Assembly (NCBI GenBank): GCA_027449025.1
Contig: DAIDMK010000023.1
Coordinates: 1-43,714 of the forward strand
Source of the DNA: Lutibacter sp.
GTDB taxonomy: Bacteria > Bacteroidota > Bacteroidia > Flavobacteriales > Flavobacteriaceae
Length of the DNA: 43,714 nt
Direction of reading: 5' to 3'
Part shown: positions 24,413 through 34,391 of the stretch, piece by piece
Position numbering within the stretch: position 1 is the first letter of the stretch
How the letters are laid out: the number at the start of each line of letters is the position of its first letter
Position numbers and translations under genes: made by a program
The notes under the pieces: generated by a model
What the model was told of the DNA's origin: nothing
What the model saw: only the letters and a program-made list of their open reading frames with translations
Database searches by the model: none

Positions 24413-25113
24413 AGAAAATTAATTTAATCGATTTAGGATTAAAAGATTACAAAGAAACTTGGGAATATCAGGAAGAACTTTTTCAAAAAACCCTTAATTT
24501 AAAATCTGAGAACCAAAAAAACAATACCACCCATAAAACACCAAATCATTTTATTTTTGTGGAACATCCCCATGTTTACACGCTAGGTAAAAGTGGAGAT
24601 ATGGGCAATTTACTGCTCAACGAAACCCAGCTTACCGAAAAAGGAGCCACATTTTATAAAATAAATCGCGGCGGTGATATCACATACCATGGACCCGGAC
24701 AACTGGTTGGATATCCGATTTTGGATTTGGACAATTTTTTTACCGATATTCACAAATACCTCAAGTTTTTAGAAGAAGTAATTATATTAACACTCGATGA
24801 ATATGGAATAGAAGCCACACGAAGTAAAGGTGAAACAGGTGTTTGGCTTGGCGTAGGAACGCCTTTTGCCCGTAAAATTTGTGCTATGGGTGTGCGAACC
24901 AGCCGTTGGGTTACCATGCACGGTTTTGCGCTTAACGTAAATGTTAATTTAGGTTATTTCGACAATATTATTCCCTGCGGAATTAAAGGTAAATCCGTAA
25001 CTTCTATGGAAGCTGAACTGAATAAAAAAGTTCCTTTAGACGAAGTGAAAGCAAAGATTTTAAAACATTTTTCCACCTTGTTTGAAGCGGAATTTGAAGG
25101 AAACGAGATTTAG
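24409..25113 (+). CDS. lipB: Octanoyltransferase LipB
   Basis: A 234-residue enzyme that moves octanoyl groups from acyl carrier protein to lipoyl-domain lysines, the first step of lipoate synthesis. Family motifs are RGGDITYHGPGQLVGYPI (around residues 86-103), the TGVWLG strand, and the catalytic Cys in IIPCGIKGKSVTSM with its Lys partner nearby (ARKICAMGV). No lipA is in the window. It overlaps the Pmp3-type gene by 4 bp. Confidence 0.95.
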   Translation: MKKINLIDLGLKDYKETWEYQEELFQKTLNLKSENQKNNTTHKTPNHFIFVEHPHVYTLGKSGDMGNLLLNETQLTEKGATFYKINRGGDITYHGPGQLVGYPILDLDNFFTDIHKYLKFLEEVIILTLDEYGIEATRSKGETGVWLGVGTPFARKICAMGVRTSRWVTMHGFALNVNVNLGYFDNIIPCGIKGKSVTSMEAELNKKVPLDEVKAKILKHFSTLFEAEFEGNEI

Positions 25114-25217
25114 GAGTTCCGATTTACGATTTAAAAATTTTGGATTTTGGGTTTTGGATTTTTAATCTTAGCACCGATGAACTTTTAACTTTTAATATTT
25201 AACTTTTTTAAAACCCC

Positions 25218-25319
25218 GCTAGCTCGAGCTTCCAGCTCGTGACTGTAGAAATTTAAGTTCAAAGAAACACGAGCGAGACGCTAGTGCCAGCAATTGGGGG
25301 ACAGGTCGCGACCTGTCCC
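25218..25319. repeat. REP-like palindromic repeat cluster
   Basis: GCTCGTG (25235-25241) pairs with CACGAGC (25268-25274) within a larger imperfect cross with GCTAG ends. At 25298-25319 is a perfect 22-bp palindrome beginning GGGACAGGTCG, 2 bp from the next gene's stop. A related copy lies at 34276-34295. Spread through a genome such units are typical of REP elements, but the associated transposase is not in this window. Confidence 0.6.
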
Positions 25320-25321
25320 TA

Positions 25322-26374
25322 CTAACTTTCTTCGTTAAAAAACACCTTGTAAAACATCATTTTTTTGTCTTCATCGTAGCCTTTTTCCAAGTATTCGCTT
25401 GATGCTTCAGGCGCATCAATATCAAGTTTTATAACAATGTTGGTATCTAATTTAATTTCGGTTTTAATCTTTTGCTTTTGCTTCTTAAACACCGCTTCAG
25501 AAACCGTAAACTGATTTCTCACCAACACATCATTCAACGTTTCATATTGCTTTTTGTACGTGTCAAATTGCGTTTTTTGATCTTCATTTTCTTCAAAAAT
25601 ATTCTCCTTAAAATCGTCGATATTCACCAACTCATTGGTTTTAAAAAAGTCAACGGCTTTTGCCAAAAACGTATTTTTTTCCTGAATTCCCAACTCTTCT
25701 TTAATGATTTCTTCAGAAAATTCCTTGCACATTTCCAGGTAATTCTTGGTGTGCTGGTTGTTATCGTCAGCATATTTTACATTTAAAAAGTTTTGAATCC
25801 AGTAAAGTGAATCGTAATTATTGGTGTCAACACTCAACACCACTTTTCCTTCCGCATCAGTTGTATTGACAATTAAACAGCCTTTATCCAGTTTTTTGGT
25901 GCTTATTCCCTTTTGTACATACACATCCAAACTGTTGTTTTCCATATGCGTTTGAAAAAAATCGAGCTTATTTTCAATCTTAAAAATACCCAAAGCCTGC
26001 GTAATCACATCCTTATATTCCACATCTTCAAAAAGCGCAATAATAACATCGCCCGTTTTAATTTGTGCCGAATTTGATTGCTCATACAAGTGATTTACAA
26101 TATGCTTTGAAACTTCAACAAATGAATCTCCATCCTTAAAAACCTGCGCCGAATAGCTGTTAATTTCATTCAACTCAATGTTTGCGTGATGGTTAAACCG
26201 AAAACTTTCCGTTACAGCGCCAAAAGGTTTTAGCAAAAAAGGTTTCATCAATTCGTAACTTTCTTCATCAAAAATAATGGCACTTTCCGAAAAAATATTG
26301 GTAGCGCTGTTGAATTTATTCCCAACTTTATGAATAATTAATTTTGAAATGGCGGCTCTGGTTCTTTTAATCAT
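25322..26374 (-). CDS. Nucleoid-associated protein, NdpA/YejK family
   Basis: A 350-residue protein starting MIKRTRAAISKLIIHKVGN, typical of the 37-kDa nucleoid-associated family. Internal hallmarks include ALFEDVEYKD and the phrase NSLDVYVQKGISTKKLDKGCLIV (over about 149-171). These cytoplasmic proteins bind the nucleoid; their exact task is unclear. The gene stands alone between spacers with repeats. Identification rests on overall pattern and length. Confidence 0.75.
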   Translation of the reverse strand: MIKRTRAAISKLIIHKVGNKFNSATNIFSESAIIFDEESYELMKPFLLKPFGAVTESFRFNHHANIELNEINSYSAQVFKDGDSFVEVSKHIVNHLYEQSNSAQIKTGDVIIALFEDVEYKDVITQALGIFKIENKLDFFQTHMENNSLDVYVQKGISTKKLDKGCLIVNTTDAEGKVVLSVDTNNYDSLYWIQNFLNVKYADDNNQHTKNYLEMCKEFSEEIIKEELGIQEKNTFLAKAVDFFKTNELVNIDDFKENIFEENEDQKTQFDTYKKQYETLNDVLVRNQFTVSEAVFKKQKQKIKTEIKLDTNIVIKLDIDAPEASSEYLEKGYDEDKKMMFYKVFFNEES

Positions 26375-26484
26375 CTGTACGTTTTTAACGAAGGCAAATG
26401 TATCATTTTAATGGTAAAATCTTTGCGTAATTTTAAAATCAAGCAGTTTAAAAAAAGACATTAGGGTCTTCACAACTTTTTTAT

Positions 26485-26585
26485 GGGCGTTCCCCCCCGC
26501 CGAAAAGGCGGAGGGGTCGGGCTTTATGTTCCAAACTTTTTTCGCTAAAAAGCGCAAAAAGGTTTTTCACTTCAATCCCTAACGC
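26485..26585. repeat. Branched structured repeat
   Basis: An outer stem GCGTT/AACGC (26488 and 26581) encloses hairpin CCGCC-GAAAA-GGCGG and an A/T-rich hairpin around CGCTAAAAAGCG. The pattern, including GTCGGGCTTT and CAATCCCTAACGC, resembles a dispersed repeat that I associate with Flavobacteriia spacers. I cannot count its copies elsewhere. Confidence 0.5.
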
Positions 26586-26609
26586 AACTTAAATTAAATT
26601 TGAAATTAC

Positions 26610-26642
26610 AAACCTAACAGGTTTCTAAAACCTGTTAGGTTT
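26610..26642. terminator. 15-bp perfect hairpin after rnhB, possibly a dispersed repeat
   Basis: AAACCTAACAGGTTT (26610-26624) pairs with AAACCTGTTAGGTTT (26628-26642) across a 3-nt loop. It ends 14 bp from the rnhB stop and could terminate transcription of rnhB. The same palindrome type is also found as a dispersed repeat in Bacteroidota. Confidence 0.6.
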
Positions 26643-26655
26643 TGATTTTCAAGTA

Positions 26656-27258
26656 TTACAACGCTAATTTTAGTTGTTCTGGCAACAACCTGAAAGATTT
26701 TCTGTGATATTCGGTAATACCAAATTCACGAATGGCGTTTCTGTGAAACAGCGTTGGATAGCCTTTATTTTTTTTCCATTGGTAGTTGGGAAATTCAAGG
26801 TCAAGTTGTTGCATAAAATCATCCCGATACGTTTTTGCCAAAACCGAAGCCGCCGCAATGCTCATAAATTTGGCATCGCCTTTTATAATTGTGGTGTGCG
26901 GAATATTTTTATAGGGATTGAATTTATTTCCATCAACAATAATATGTTTAGGTTCAATTGCCAGTTTTTCAATGGCCAAATGCATCGCCAAAATAGAAGC
27001 CTGTAAAATATTGATTTCATCAATTTTTTTCTCAAAAACATAAGAAACGCCATAAGCCAGTGCGTTCTTTTCAATAAAAGGTTGCAATATTTCTCGTTGT
27101 TTTTCAGTCAGTTGCTTTGAGTCATTTAACAAAGGATGTTGAAAATTAATTGGCAAAATAACAGCAGCGGCAACCACGGGTCCAGCCAAACAGCCCCTGC
27201 CCGCTTCATCGGTTCCTGCTTCAACCGTGTTTTTTAAAAACCATTTTTTAAGGGCCAT
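26656..27258 (-). CDS. rnhB: Ribonuclease HII
   Basis: A 200-residue enzyme that cuts RNA in RNA-DNA hybrids and removes misincorporated ribonucleotides. The active-site start [14 protein letters not shown] (about 16-29) supplies the DEAGRG motif; the second acidic residues lie in IIVDGNKF and in KTYRDDFM. Length is normal. It is a stand-alone gene. Confidence 0.95.
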   Translation of the reverse strand: MALKKWFLKNTVEAGTDEAGRGCLAGPVVAAAVILPINFQHPLLNDSKQLTEKQREILQPFIEKNALAYGVSYVFEKKIDEINILQASILAMHLAIEKLAIEPKHIIVDGNKFNPYKNIPHTTIIKGDAKFMSIAAASVLAKTYRDDFMQQLDLEFPNYQWKKNKGYPTLFHRNAIREFGITEYHRKSFRLLPEQLKLAL

Positions 27259-27590
27259 AACCTATATCACATGAATTATTAATGATTAACAATGAGTCAT
27301 AAATCATTCAAAATTTATAATTATTTTAACGTTTTTGCAACACAAGCAATCCACAAATTTAACGTTAATTTCTTAGGAGCACTTCCATAAATTTATTTTT
27401 ATTGATTTTGGTCAGTTAGAATAATCCAGATAAATATAGAGATTGCTCCGCTTAATTTAATAAGGTTCATTTTCATTTGTTTAAATTTTATTTTTTAGCG
27501 ATAACAGCTCCTGCCTGCCAGTAGATAGGCAAGTAAATTTGTTAGCCGCGTTTCATTCAAATAATTTACCTTTGTTACTTTAAATATTTT
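27259..27590. promoter_or_regulatory. Spacer with promoter of the putative porin gene
   Basis: A perfect -7 element TACCTTTG lies at 27567-27574, 16 bp before the porin start; a TTTG 25 bp upstream could be the -33 box. The rest is AT-rich with a short inverted tract around CTGCCTGCC/GGCAAG near 27510-27531. A 25-codon minus-strand ORF (27400-27477, MKMNLIKLSGAIS...) is too short to call a gene. Confidence 0.4.
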
Positions 27591-29876
27591 ATGAAAAAAC
27601 TATTCGCAGTATTATTTTTTGGGTTTTGTTTGTTGACTGTCGATGCGCAAATTATGAGACAGCAAGAAGGTGGCGGTGTATTTAAAGCCGACAGTACCAC
27701 CTTTAAAAATGAAGTTCAAATTAAACTGAGCGGAAAAACCAAATATACCGATTATAAAATAATTTCTATAAATAACGACACAACCATTGTTGACACTACC
27801 TTAACCATCGCAAAAGATTATAAATTCAACTATATCAGAAAAGACAACTTTGAACTTATGCCATTTGCCAACCTAGGGCAGACATATAATAAACTGGGTT
27901 ATAATTTTAACAACAATTCGCTTTTCCCAACTATTGGAGCCAATGCAAAACACTATAATTATAATCAAGTTGAGGATATTTATTATTATGATGTTCCAAC
28001 GTCAACCTCAGAACTCATGTACAGATCTGGAATGGAACAAGGGCAGGTTTTAGATGGTTTTTTAACCATGAACTCCTCCCGGCAATTTAATTTTTTTATT
28101 GCTTATAAAGGTTTGCGTTCCTTAGGAAAATACAGAAATTCTCTGGCAAGCCACGGAAACTTTAGGAGTTCTGTTAATTATCACTCAAAAAATAAATTAT
28201 ATTCCTTAAAGGCTCATTTTATGTCATTCGATTTATTGAACGATGAAAATGGCGGATTGACAAAAGCTTCCGTTGCCTTTTTTGAAAATGATGATCCTAA
28301 TTATATTGACAGAGCCCGTTTAGACGTCAATTATACGGATGCTGAAAATATGTTTGAAGGAAAACGCTATTTTTTAGACCATCAGCTCACCATATTTGAA
28401 AAAGAAATTAAAATTGAAAAGCACAATACAGCAATCTCAGCTAAGTTTAAAACGTATAACTCAACCCTGAGGCAAATTGAAACGCTCAAAAAAGATACGG
28501 TTTCTTATTTAATGAAATCGGAAATTAGCACTTCACAAAAAAAACCAAATGCAACAAAAAAGGAAAAAAAAGTTGTTCCTAAATCCGATATAAACAAAGA
28601 AAATCAAGTTATAAACAATAATGATTTAAGTAAAGAAATTCCATTAAAGGAAAAAGACAGCCTCAAAATTGATTCAATTCGTGCAATCAAAATAAAAAAA
28701 ATTGACTCTTTATTAATCGTTGCTGCAGCACTTAAAGTCGATTCGAGCCAATTTATCGCTTTTGACAAAAATTCAAATTATAGCCTTAAACTCGGTCATA
28801 CTTTTATGTATGAAACCCAGCATTACCGCTTTAAACAAACGGCGATTAATCCGATTTTTGGCGAAGCTTATGAAAAAAATATTGTAGACCACACATCCTA
28901 TCAAAAGATGAATAATGAAGCTTATCTGCAATTTAAAGCACCTTATGTTGGTGTTTTGAGGGCAAAAGCAAATTATTTTAACTATAATTATCACTACAAC
29001 AGTATTTTGTATTTGGATGCCGAAACAATTCCCGAGAAATTAAAAGGAAATGCCATTGCCGTTGGCGCCAATTGGAAGACAAATTTTAGAAAATTATTTT
29101 TAAATGCCGATGCGAGTTCCATCATTGCAGGTGATCTAACTGGAAACACCATTAAAGGTTTTGTAATGTATAAAAAAGACAGCGTTTACAGTTTTAAAGG
29201 TTTTGCCGAAATAACTTCCAAAACGGTCGATTTTAATAAGTTGTTGTACCAAAGTGATTATAACTATTACAACTGGAAAAACAATTTCAAAAACGAACAA
29301 ATTAAAAATATTGGAGTCGAATTTAGCTACAAAAATTGGGCAAGCATTAACGCAAGTTATAACCTTATAGACAATTACACCTATTTCGATGAAAATTCGC
29401 TTCCAACTCAGGCCACTGAATCCCTAAACTATTTAAAGGTAACAGCAAGCAATTCCATCACTTTTAGAAAATTTACCCTAGCCAATACCGTGATGTACCA
29501 AAATGTTTCAAGCGGCGAATCATTTTTTAAAGTCCCTGAAATTGTAACCCGAAACACCTTATATTATTCCAATTATCTATTTAAAGGAAAACCTTTGTAT
29601 TTGCAAACTGGGGTAACAGTTAAGTATTTTACAGAATTTAATGCTGGTGCTTACAATCCTCTTTTAAGTGAATTTGTATTGCAAAACACCCAAAAAATAG
29701 GGAACTTCCCAATGCTCGATTTCTTCGCCAATGCTCAAATTCAGAGAACAAGGATTTATTTGAAAGTTGAGAACTTTGGAGCAAGTTTTACTGGAAGAAC
29801 TTACTATTCCGCACCAACATATCCGTACAGGGATTTAACTGTTAGATTTGGTTTGGTTTGGAATTGGTTTATATAG
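27591..29876 (+). CDS. Putative outer-membrane porin (Porin_10-like)
   Basis: A 761-residue protein with a signal peptide (cleavage after about residue 19, VDA/Q). Alternating aromatic strands typical of a large beta-barrel run from about 80 to 300 and again from 390 to the end (VRFGLVWNWFI). It resembles the putative porin family common in Bacteroidota. Between about 305 and 375 it has a Lys/Asn/Ser-rich, probably disordered insert that would sit in a loop. The substrate is unknown. Confidence 0.72.
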   Translation: MKKLFAVLFFGFCLLTVDAQIMRQQEGGGVFKADSTTFKNEVQIKLSGKTKYTDYKIISINNDTTIVDTTLTIAKDYKFNYIRKDNFELMPFANLGQTYNKLGYNFNNNSLFPTIGANAKHYNYNQVEDIYYYDVPTSTSELMYRSGMEQGQVLDGFLTMNSSRQFNFFIAYKGLRSLGKYRNSLASHGNFRSSVNYHSKNKLYSLKAHFMSFDLLNDENGGLTKASVAFFENDDPNYIDRARLDVNYTDAENMFEGKRYFLDHQLTIFEKEIKIEKHNTAISAKFKTYNSTLRQIETLKKDTVSYLMKSEISTSQKKPNATKKEKKVVPKSDINKENQVINNNDLSKEIPLKEKDSLKIDSIRAIKIKKIDSLLIVAAALKVDSSQFIAFDKNSNYSLKLGHTFMYETQHYRFKQTAINPIFGEAYEKNIVDHTSYQKMNNEAYLQFKAPYVGVLRAKANYFNYNYHYNSILYLDAETIPEKLKGNAIAVGANWKTNFRKLFLNADASSIIAGDLTGNTIKGFVMYKKDSVYSFKGFAEITSKTVDFNKLLYQSDYNYYNWKNNFKNEQIKNIGVEFSYKNWASINASYNLIDNYTYFDENSLPTQATESLNYLKVTASNSITFRKFTLANTVMYQNVSSGESFFKVPEIVTRNTLYYSNYLFKGKPLYLQTGVTVKYFTEFNAGAYNPLLSEFVLQNTQKIGNFPMLDFFANAQIQRTRIYLKVENFGASFTGRTYYSAPTYPYRDLTVRFGLVWNWFI

Positions 29877-29970
29877 TTTCATCCCATCCCCTAAGGCAAG
29901 TCAACATATTTGACAAGCCGGCTCAAAATATTATTTTTATGGTGAATTTTCTGGTTGCAACAATACAGAT

Positions 29971-30303
29971 TTAATCAATCTGGCTTTTAATTTTAATGAG
30001 CGCTTCTTTGATGGCTTCTAGTCGGGTGATAATATCTTGGTTGCTTTTTATCGCTTTAGGTCGCTCTTTCATTTTGTTTTTTGCACCTTCCAATGTGAAA
30101 CCTTTTTCCTTAACCAAATGATATATCAGTTTCAGGTTTTTGATGTCTTCTTGGGTAAAAAGCCGATTTCCCTTTTTATTTTTTTTTGGCTTTAAAATGT
30201 CAAATTCATTTTCCCAAAAACGAATATGCGAAGTGTTAACGCCAAATGCACTGGCGACTTCACCAATCTTATAATAGCGCTTTTCAGGTAAATCTATAAA
30301 CAT
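29971..30303 (-). CDS. MerR-family transcriptional regulator
   Basis: A 110-residue protein with a MerR-type winged helix at about 9-75 (YYKIGEVASAFGVNTSHIRF, GNRLFTQEDIKNLKLI) and a short helical C-terminus with no effector domain. Its start overlaps the M23 peptidase stop by one base (TAATG), so the two are co-translated. The pair next to alaS is a recurring neighbourhood in Flavobacteriia. Target genes are unknown. Confidence 0.88.
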   Translation of the reverse strand: MFIDLPEKRYYKIGEVASAFGVNTSHIRFWENEFDILKPKKNKKGNRLFTQEDIKNLKLIYHLVKEKGFTLEGAKNKMKERPKAIKSNQDIITRLEAIKEALIKIKSQID

Positions 30304-31274
30304 TAGTCAAGAGATTGTCCTTCAATTTGAGCAGCTTTTTGCATAGCTTCAAATTCTTCCGGCGACAAGTTTCCGTAATAGAAGTTAATAGGATTTATTG
30401 CTGTTCGATTTTTATGAATTTCATAATGCAAATGCGGCCCTTGAGAACGACCTGTATTTCCTACAAAGCCAATTAAATCACCTCTTTTTACTTTTTGGCC
30501 TTTTCTAACATTGTAATTGCTTAAATGTGCATACAGGGAAACATAACCAAAGCCATGCTCTATTCTGATATGCTTTCCAAATCCTGCTGAATTTTGATCA
30601 GCTCTTTCCACATAACCATCACCCGAGGCATAAACTGGCGTACCAACTGGCGCGGAAAAATCCATTCCCAAATGTTTTTTCCTTGCTTTTGTAAAGGGAT
30701 CTGAGCGCCATCCATAGCCAGATGCCATACGTGTTAAGTTTTTATTTTCAACAGGTTGAATGGCAGGAATTGCAGCGAGTAATTTCTCCTTGTCGGCCGC
30801 CAATTTTACAATTTCATCCAGCGATTTAGATTGTACATATAATTGTTTTGACAAAATATCCATGTTTTTGGTAACATCAATTATCATATCAGAATTGTCG
30901 AAACCTTCTAATGCTTTATAACGGTTTACACCTCCAAAACCAGCCTTTCGTTGCTCATCGGGAATTGGATTTACTTCAAAATATAAGCGGTAAATATTGT
31001 TGTCCCTGTCTTGGATATCTGCTAAAACTTCTGATAGCCGTACAATTTTTTTTGCGTGTAATTCTTCATTCAATTTCACAAACTCCAACTGGCGTTTTAA
31101 TTCTTTTTCTTTGGGAGATTCAAAAATAGTGGTAAAAACAACAAAACCTAAAATCATAAAAACTATAGCGGAAGCCAACATTAATGTAAAATTCTTTAAA
31201 TGTTCCCGCTTTTTTGGTCGTATCTTTTGATAGGATAATGATTCTGAATCGTAATAATATTTTACCTTCGCCAT
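30303..31274 (-). CDS. M23-family peptidoglycan endopeptidase, membrane anchored
   Basis: A 323-residue protein with one membrane helix at about 30-52, a coiled-coil region to about 175, and a LytM/M23 domain from about 180. Zinc ligands are visible as HLGMDFS (His and Asp) and HLHYEIH. Proteins of this layout cut peptide crosslinks during cell growth or division, or activate other hydrolases. A -7 element for this gene lies at 31334-31341. It is divergent from alaS. Confidence 0.92.
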   Translation of the reverse strand: MAKVKYYYDSESLSYQKIRPKKREHLKNFTLMLASAIVFMILGFVVFTTIFESPKEKELKRQLEFVKLNEELHAKKIVRLSEVLADIQDRDNNIYRLYFEVNPIPDEQRKAGFGGVNRYKALEGFDNSDMIIDVTKNMDILSKQLYVQSKSLDEIVKLAADKEKLLAAIPAIQPVENKNLTRMASGYGWRSDPFTKARKKHLGMDFSAPVGTPVYASGDGYVERADQNSAGFGKHIRIEHGFGYVSLYAHLSNYNVRKGQKVKRGDLIGFVGNTGRSQGPHLHYEIHKNRTAINPINFYYGNLSPEEFEAMQKAAQIEGQSLD

Positions 31275-31333
31275 TGTATAAAATTATATTATTTTTGTCT
31301 CAAATATTGACTCATCATTTGAAGCAATAACGA

Positions 31334-31341
31334 CAAATTTA
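31334..31341 (-). promoter_or_regulatory. -7 promoter element for the M23/MerR genes
   Basis: The minus strand reads TAAATTTG, a perfect TAnnTTTG, 60 bp before the peptidase start. No -33 box is evident. Confidence 0.35.
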
Positions 31342-31507
31342 CAAAATGTTTTATATAATTGGATTGCCATCTTTTTTTTAGGATATAATTAACAGATGAC
31401 TTGTCCTTAAAAAGTTCGAAAACATAAGTAGTAAAGTGGTCTGTAACAAAACATTAAGAACTTCTTACAAAGGGAATATGCCCTTTCTAAAAGAACATTA
31501 AAAATAT

Positions 31508-34120
31508 ATGAAATCACAACTCGTACGTCAACAATTTTTAGATTTTTTTGCTTCAAAAAAACACGCAATAGTGCCATCATCACCAATGGTATTGAAAAAT
31601 GATCCCACACTTATGTTTACCAATGCGGGCATGGTGCCATTTAAAGAATATTTTTTAGGACAAAAACCCGCAGTTGAAAAACGTGTTGCCGATACGCAAA
31701 AATGCTTACGGGTTTCAGGAAAACACAACGATTTGGAAGAAGTGGGCAAAGATACTTACCACCACACCATGTTTGAGATGCTGGGAAACTGGAGCTTTGG
31801 CGACTATTTTAAAAAAGAAGCCATTGAGTGGGCTTGGGAATTGCTGACTGAAGTTTATAAAATTGATAAAGATTGTTTGTATGTCACCGTTTTTGAAGGT
31901 GCGGAAGATGAAGGCTTGGAATATGACCATGAAGCTTATGATTTATGGAAAAAATACGTAGCCAAAGACCGAATACTTAACGGAAATAAAAAAGACAACT
32001 TTTGGGAAATGGGCGCACAGGGCCCTTGCGGACCTTGTTCAGAAATTCATGTTGATATTAGATCAGCAGAAGAAAAAGCGAAAGTTTCAGGCAGAAGTTT
32101 GGTGAATAATGACCATCCTCAAGTGGTGGAAATTTGGAATCTGGTATTTATGGAATTTAATCGGAAAGCCGATGGTTCCCTAGAGAAACTCCCTGCAAAA
32201 CACGTAGATACCGGAATGGGTTTTGAGCGTTTGTGTATGGTGTTGCAAAACAAACAATCCAATTATGATACCGATGTTTTTACGCCATTAATTAGAGAAA
32301 TTGAAGCCATTACCAACAATGATTATGGTAAAAATGAAGAAATTGATATTGCCATTCGCGTAATTGCAGATCATATTAGGGCAGTAGCTTTTGCGATTGC
32401 CGACGGACAATTGCCTTCAAATACTGGAGCAGGTTATGTAATTAGAAGAATTTTGCGACGGGCAATTCGTTATGGATTTACGTTTTTAAACACCAAAGAG
32501 CCATTTATTTATAAATTGGCGACAACTTTAAGCCAACAAATGGGCGACTATTTCCCTGAACTTAAAACGCAAAAACAATTGGTAACCAACGTTATTAAAG
32601 AAGAGGAGAATTCCTTCTTGAGAACCTTGGATCAAGGATTGGTTTTATTGGACGGCATTATTAAAAATACAAACGGAAAAGAAGTTTCGGGTAAAAAAGC
32701 CTTCGAATTATTTGACACTTTTGGATTTCCTATCGATTTAACGGCTTTAATTCTTTCTGAAAAAGGAATGACGTTAGACGAAGCAGCATTTAAGGCAGAA
32801 TTGGAAAAACAAAAAACACGTTCAAGAGCTGCCGCAGTGGTGGAAACTGATGATTGGGTAGTTTTATATGAAGATGCTATAGAAGAATTTATTGGCTATG
32901 ACACCTTGGAAGCAAATGTTAAAATAACCCGTTATCGAAAAGTTTCATCCAAAAAAGATGGAGATCTGTATCAATTGGTGTTTAATATGACACCTTTTTA
33001 TCCAGAAGGCGGCGGACAAGTGGGCGATAAAGGGTATATTAAAGAGCACAATGGAAATGTGATTTATATTGTTGACACCAAAAAAGAAAACAATTTAATT
33101 ATTCATTTTGCCAAATGTCTGCCAAAAGATCCATTTCAAATTTTTAAAGTGTTGGTCGATGAAAAACAACGATTTAGAACTGCCTGCAACCATTCTGCCA
33201 CACATTTACTTCATCAGGCTTTACGTGAAATTTTAGGAACACACGTAGAGCAAAAAGGATCGGCGGTGCATTCCAAGTATTTGCGTTTTGATTTTTCGCA
33301 TTTTGCCAAATTAACTGTTGATGAACTTCGTGACGTAGAAGATTTTGTGAATGCGCGTATAAATTCTAAACTAAAATTGGAAGAGTATAGAAATATTCCC
33401 ATTGATACTGCCTTAAAAAAAGGTGCCATGGCCTTATTTGGCGAAAAATATGGCGATACGGTTAGAGCCATTCAATTTGGCCAATCAGTGGAGCTTTGCG
33501 GTGGTACGCACATTCAAAACACAGGCGATATCTGGCATTTTAAAATTGTGTCGGAAGGTGCCATTGCTGCCGGAGTTCGACGCATCGAAGCCATTACGGG
33601 CGATGCAGCAAAAGATTTCTTTCTTGAAAATACCCATAGTTATTCTGAAGTGAAAGAAGTGCTTAAAAACTCAAAAAATCCGGTGAAAGCCATCATCGAT
33701 TTACAGGAAGAAAATGCCATATTAAAAAAACAGGTTGAAGCTTTACAAAAAGATAAAGCCAAAAATATAATGGGCGATTTAGTAAATGGCGTTGAACCAA
33801 TTAACAGTGTTAACTATTTGGCTGTAAAATTGGACTTGGATCAAAGCAGTATTAAAGATTTGGCTTTTGACCTAGGAAATAAGATAGAAAACCTATTTTT
33901 ACTTATTGGAACCGAAAATGATGGAAAAGCTTTTTTAACCTGTTTCATCGCCAAAAATTTGGTTAAAGAAAAACAATTGGATGCAGGAAAAGTGGTGCGT
34001 GAACTAGGAAAATTAATTGAAGGCGGTGGCGGCGGACAAGCTTATTTTGCCACTGCGGGTGGTAAAAATCCAGAAGGAATTTCAGAAGCCTTGATTAAAG
34101 GAAAAGAATATTTAAGTTAG
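31508..34120 (+). CDS. alaS: Alanyl-tRNA synthetase
   Basis: An 870-residue class II synthetase. The N-terminal catalytic part starts with [19 protein letters not shown] and has motif 2/3 elements such as [10 protein letters not shown] and [17 protein letters not shown]. The editing domain has the zinc ligands HSATHLLH and [12 protein letters not shown], and the C-terminal C-Ala domain ends [17 protein letters not shown]. Length and domain order are complete. Confidence 0.97.
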   Translation: MKSQLVRQQFLDFFASKKHAIVPSSPMVLKNDPTLMFTNAGMVPFKEYFLGQKPAVEKRVADTQKCLRVSGKHNDLEEVGKDTYHHTMFEMLGNWSFGDYFKKEAIEWAWELLTEVYKIDKDCLYVTVFEGAEDEGLEYDHEAYDLWKKYVAKDRILNGNKKDNFWEMGAQGPCGPCSEIHVDIRSAEEKAKVSGRSLVNNDHPQVVEIWNLVFMEFNRKADGSLEKLPAKHVDTGMGFERLCMVLQNKQSNYDTDVFTPLIREIEAITNNDYGKNEEIDIAIRVIADHIRAVAFAIADGQLPSNTGAGYVIRRILRRAIRYGFTFLNTKEPFIYKLATTLSQQMGDYFPELKTQKQLVTNVIKEEENSFLRTLDQGLVLLDGIIKNTNGKEVSGKKAFELFDTFGFPIDLTALILSEKGMTLDEAAFKAELEKQKTRSRAAAVVETDDWVVLYEDAIEEFIGYDTLEANVKITRYRKVSSKKDGDLYQLVFNMTPFYPEGGGQVGDKGYIKEHNGNVIYIVDTKKENNLIIHFAKCLPKDPFQIFKVLVDEKQRFRTACNHSATHLLHQALREILGTHVEQKGSAVHSKYLRFDFSHFAKLTVDELRDVEDFVNARINSKLKLEEYRNIPIDTALKKGAMALFGEKYGDTVRAIQFGQSVELCGGTHIQNTGDIWHFKIVSEGAIAAGVRRIEAITGDAAKDFFLENTHSYSEVKEVLKNSKNPVKAIIDLQEENAILKKQVEALQKDKAKNIMGDLVNGVEPINSVNYLAVKLDLDQSSIKDLAFDLGNKIENLFLLIGTENDGKAFLTCFIAKNLVKEKQLDAGKVVRELGKLIEGGGGGQAYFATAGGKNPEGISEALIKGKEYLS

Positions 34121-34229
34121 ACGCCTCCTAACTCCAATGTCATTAAGTAGTCTGCACCAGGATTATCTATGATGTTCCTGATAAAAGTCCGCAATGAAAA
34201 TCAACAAAAGAAAACACCGCTTGCCAAAA

Positions 34230-34268
34230 AAAATAAAGCGAGCTTTGTTTTTTGGCTCGCTTTATTTT
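34230..34268. terminator. Bidirectional terminator after alaS
   Basis: Perfect 14-bp arms (AAAATAAAGCGAGC at 34230-34243, GCTCGCTTTATTTT at 34255-34268) with an 11-nt loop. A/T ends on both sides let it serve alaS on the plus strand and tRNA-Arg on the minus strand. Confidence 0.85.
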
Positions 34269-34275
34269 CCAGAAC

Positions 34276-34295
34276 GGACAGATCTCGACCTGTCC
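34276..34295. repeat. Second, imperfect copy of the REP-like palindrome
   Basis: GGACAGATCTCGACCTGTCC matches the palindrome at 25298-25319 at all but a few positions, including the following CTAC. It lies between the alaS terminator and tRNA-Arg. Confidence 0.6.
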
Positions 34296-34308
34296 CTACA
34301 TTCAATTG

Positions 34309-34380
34309 TGACTCCACCAGGATTCGAACCTGGATCTAAAGTTTAGGAAACTTTTATTCTATCCCTTGAACTATGGAGCC
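34309..34380 (-). tRNA. tRNA-Arg(CCT)
   Basis: Seventy-two bases fold as a standard tRNA: acceptor GGCTCCA/TGGAGTC, anticodon stem AAAGT/ACTTT with loop TTCCTAA (anticodon CCT), T arm with GGTTCGAAT. The CCA end is not encoded. Confidence 0.95.
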
Positions 34381-34391
34381 GAAAATAATTT

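Noticed and set aside
27400-27477. 25-codon minus-strand ORF with a hydrophobic centre upstream of the putative porin
   Set aside because: Too short to support and without any conserved context; hydrophobic short frames are common in AT-rich spacers.
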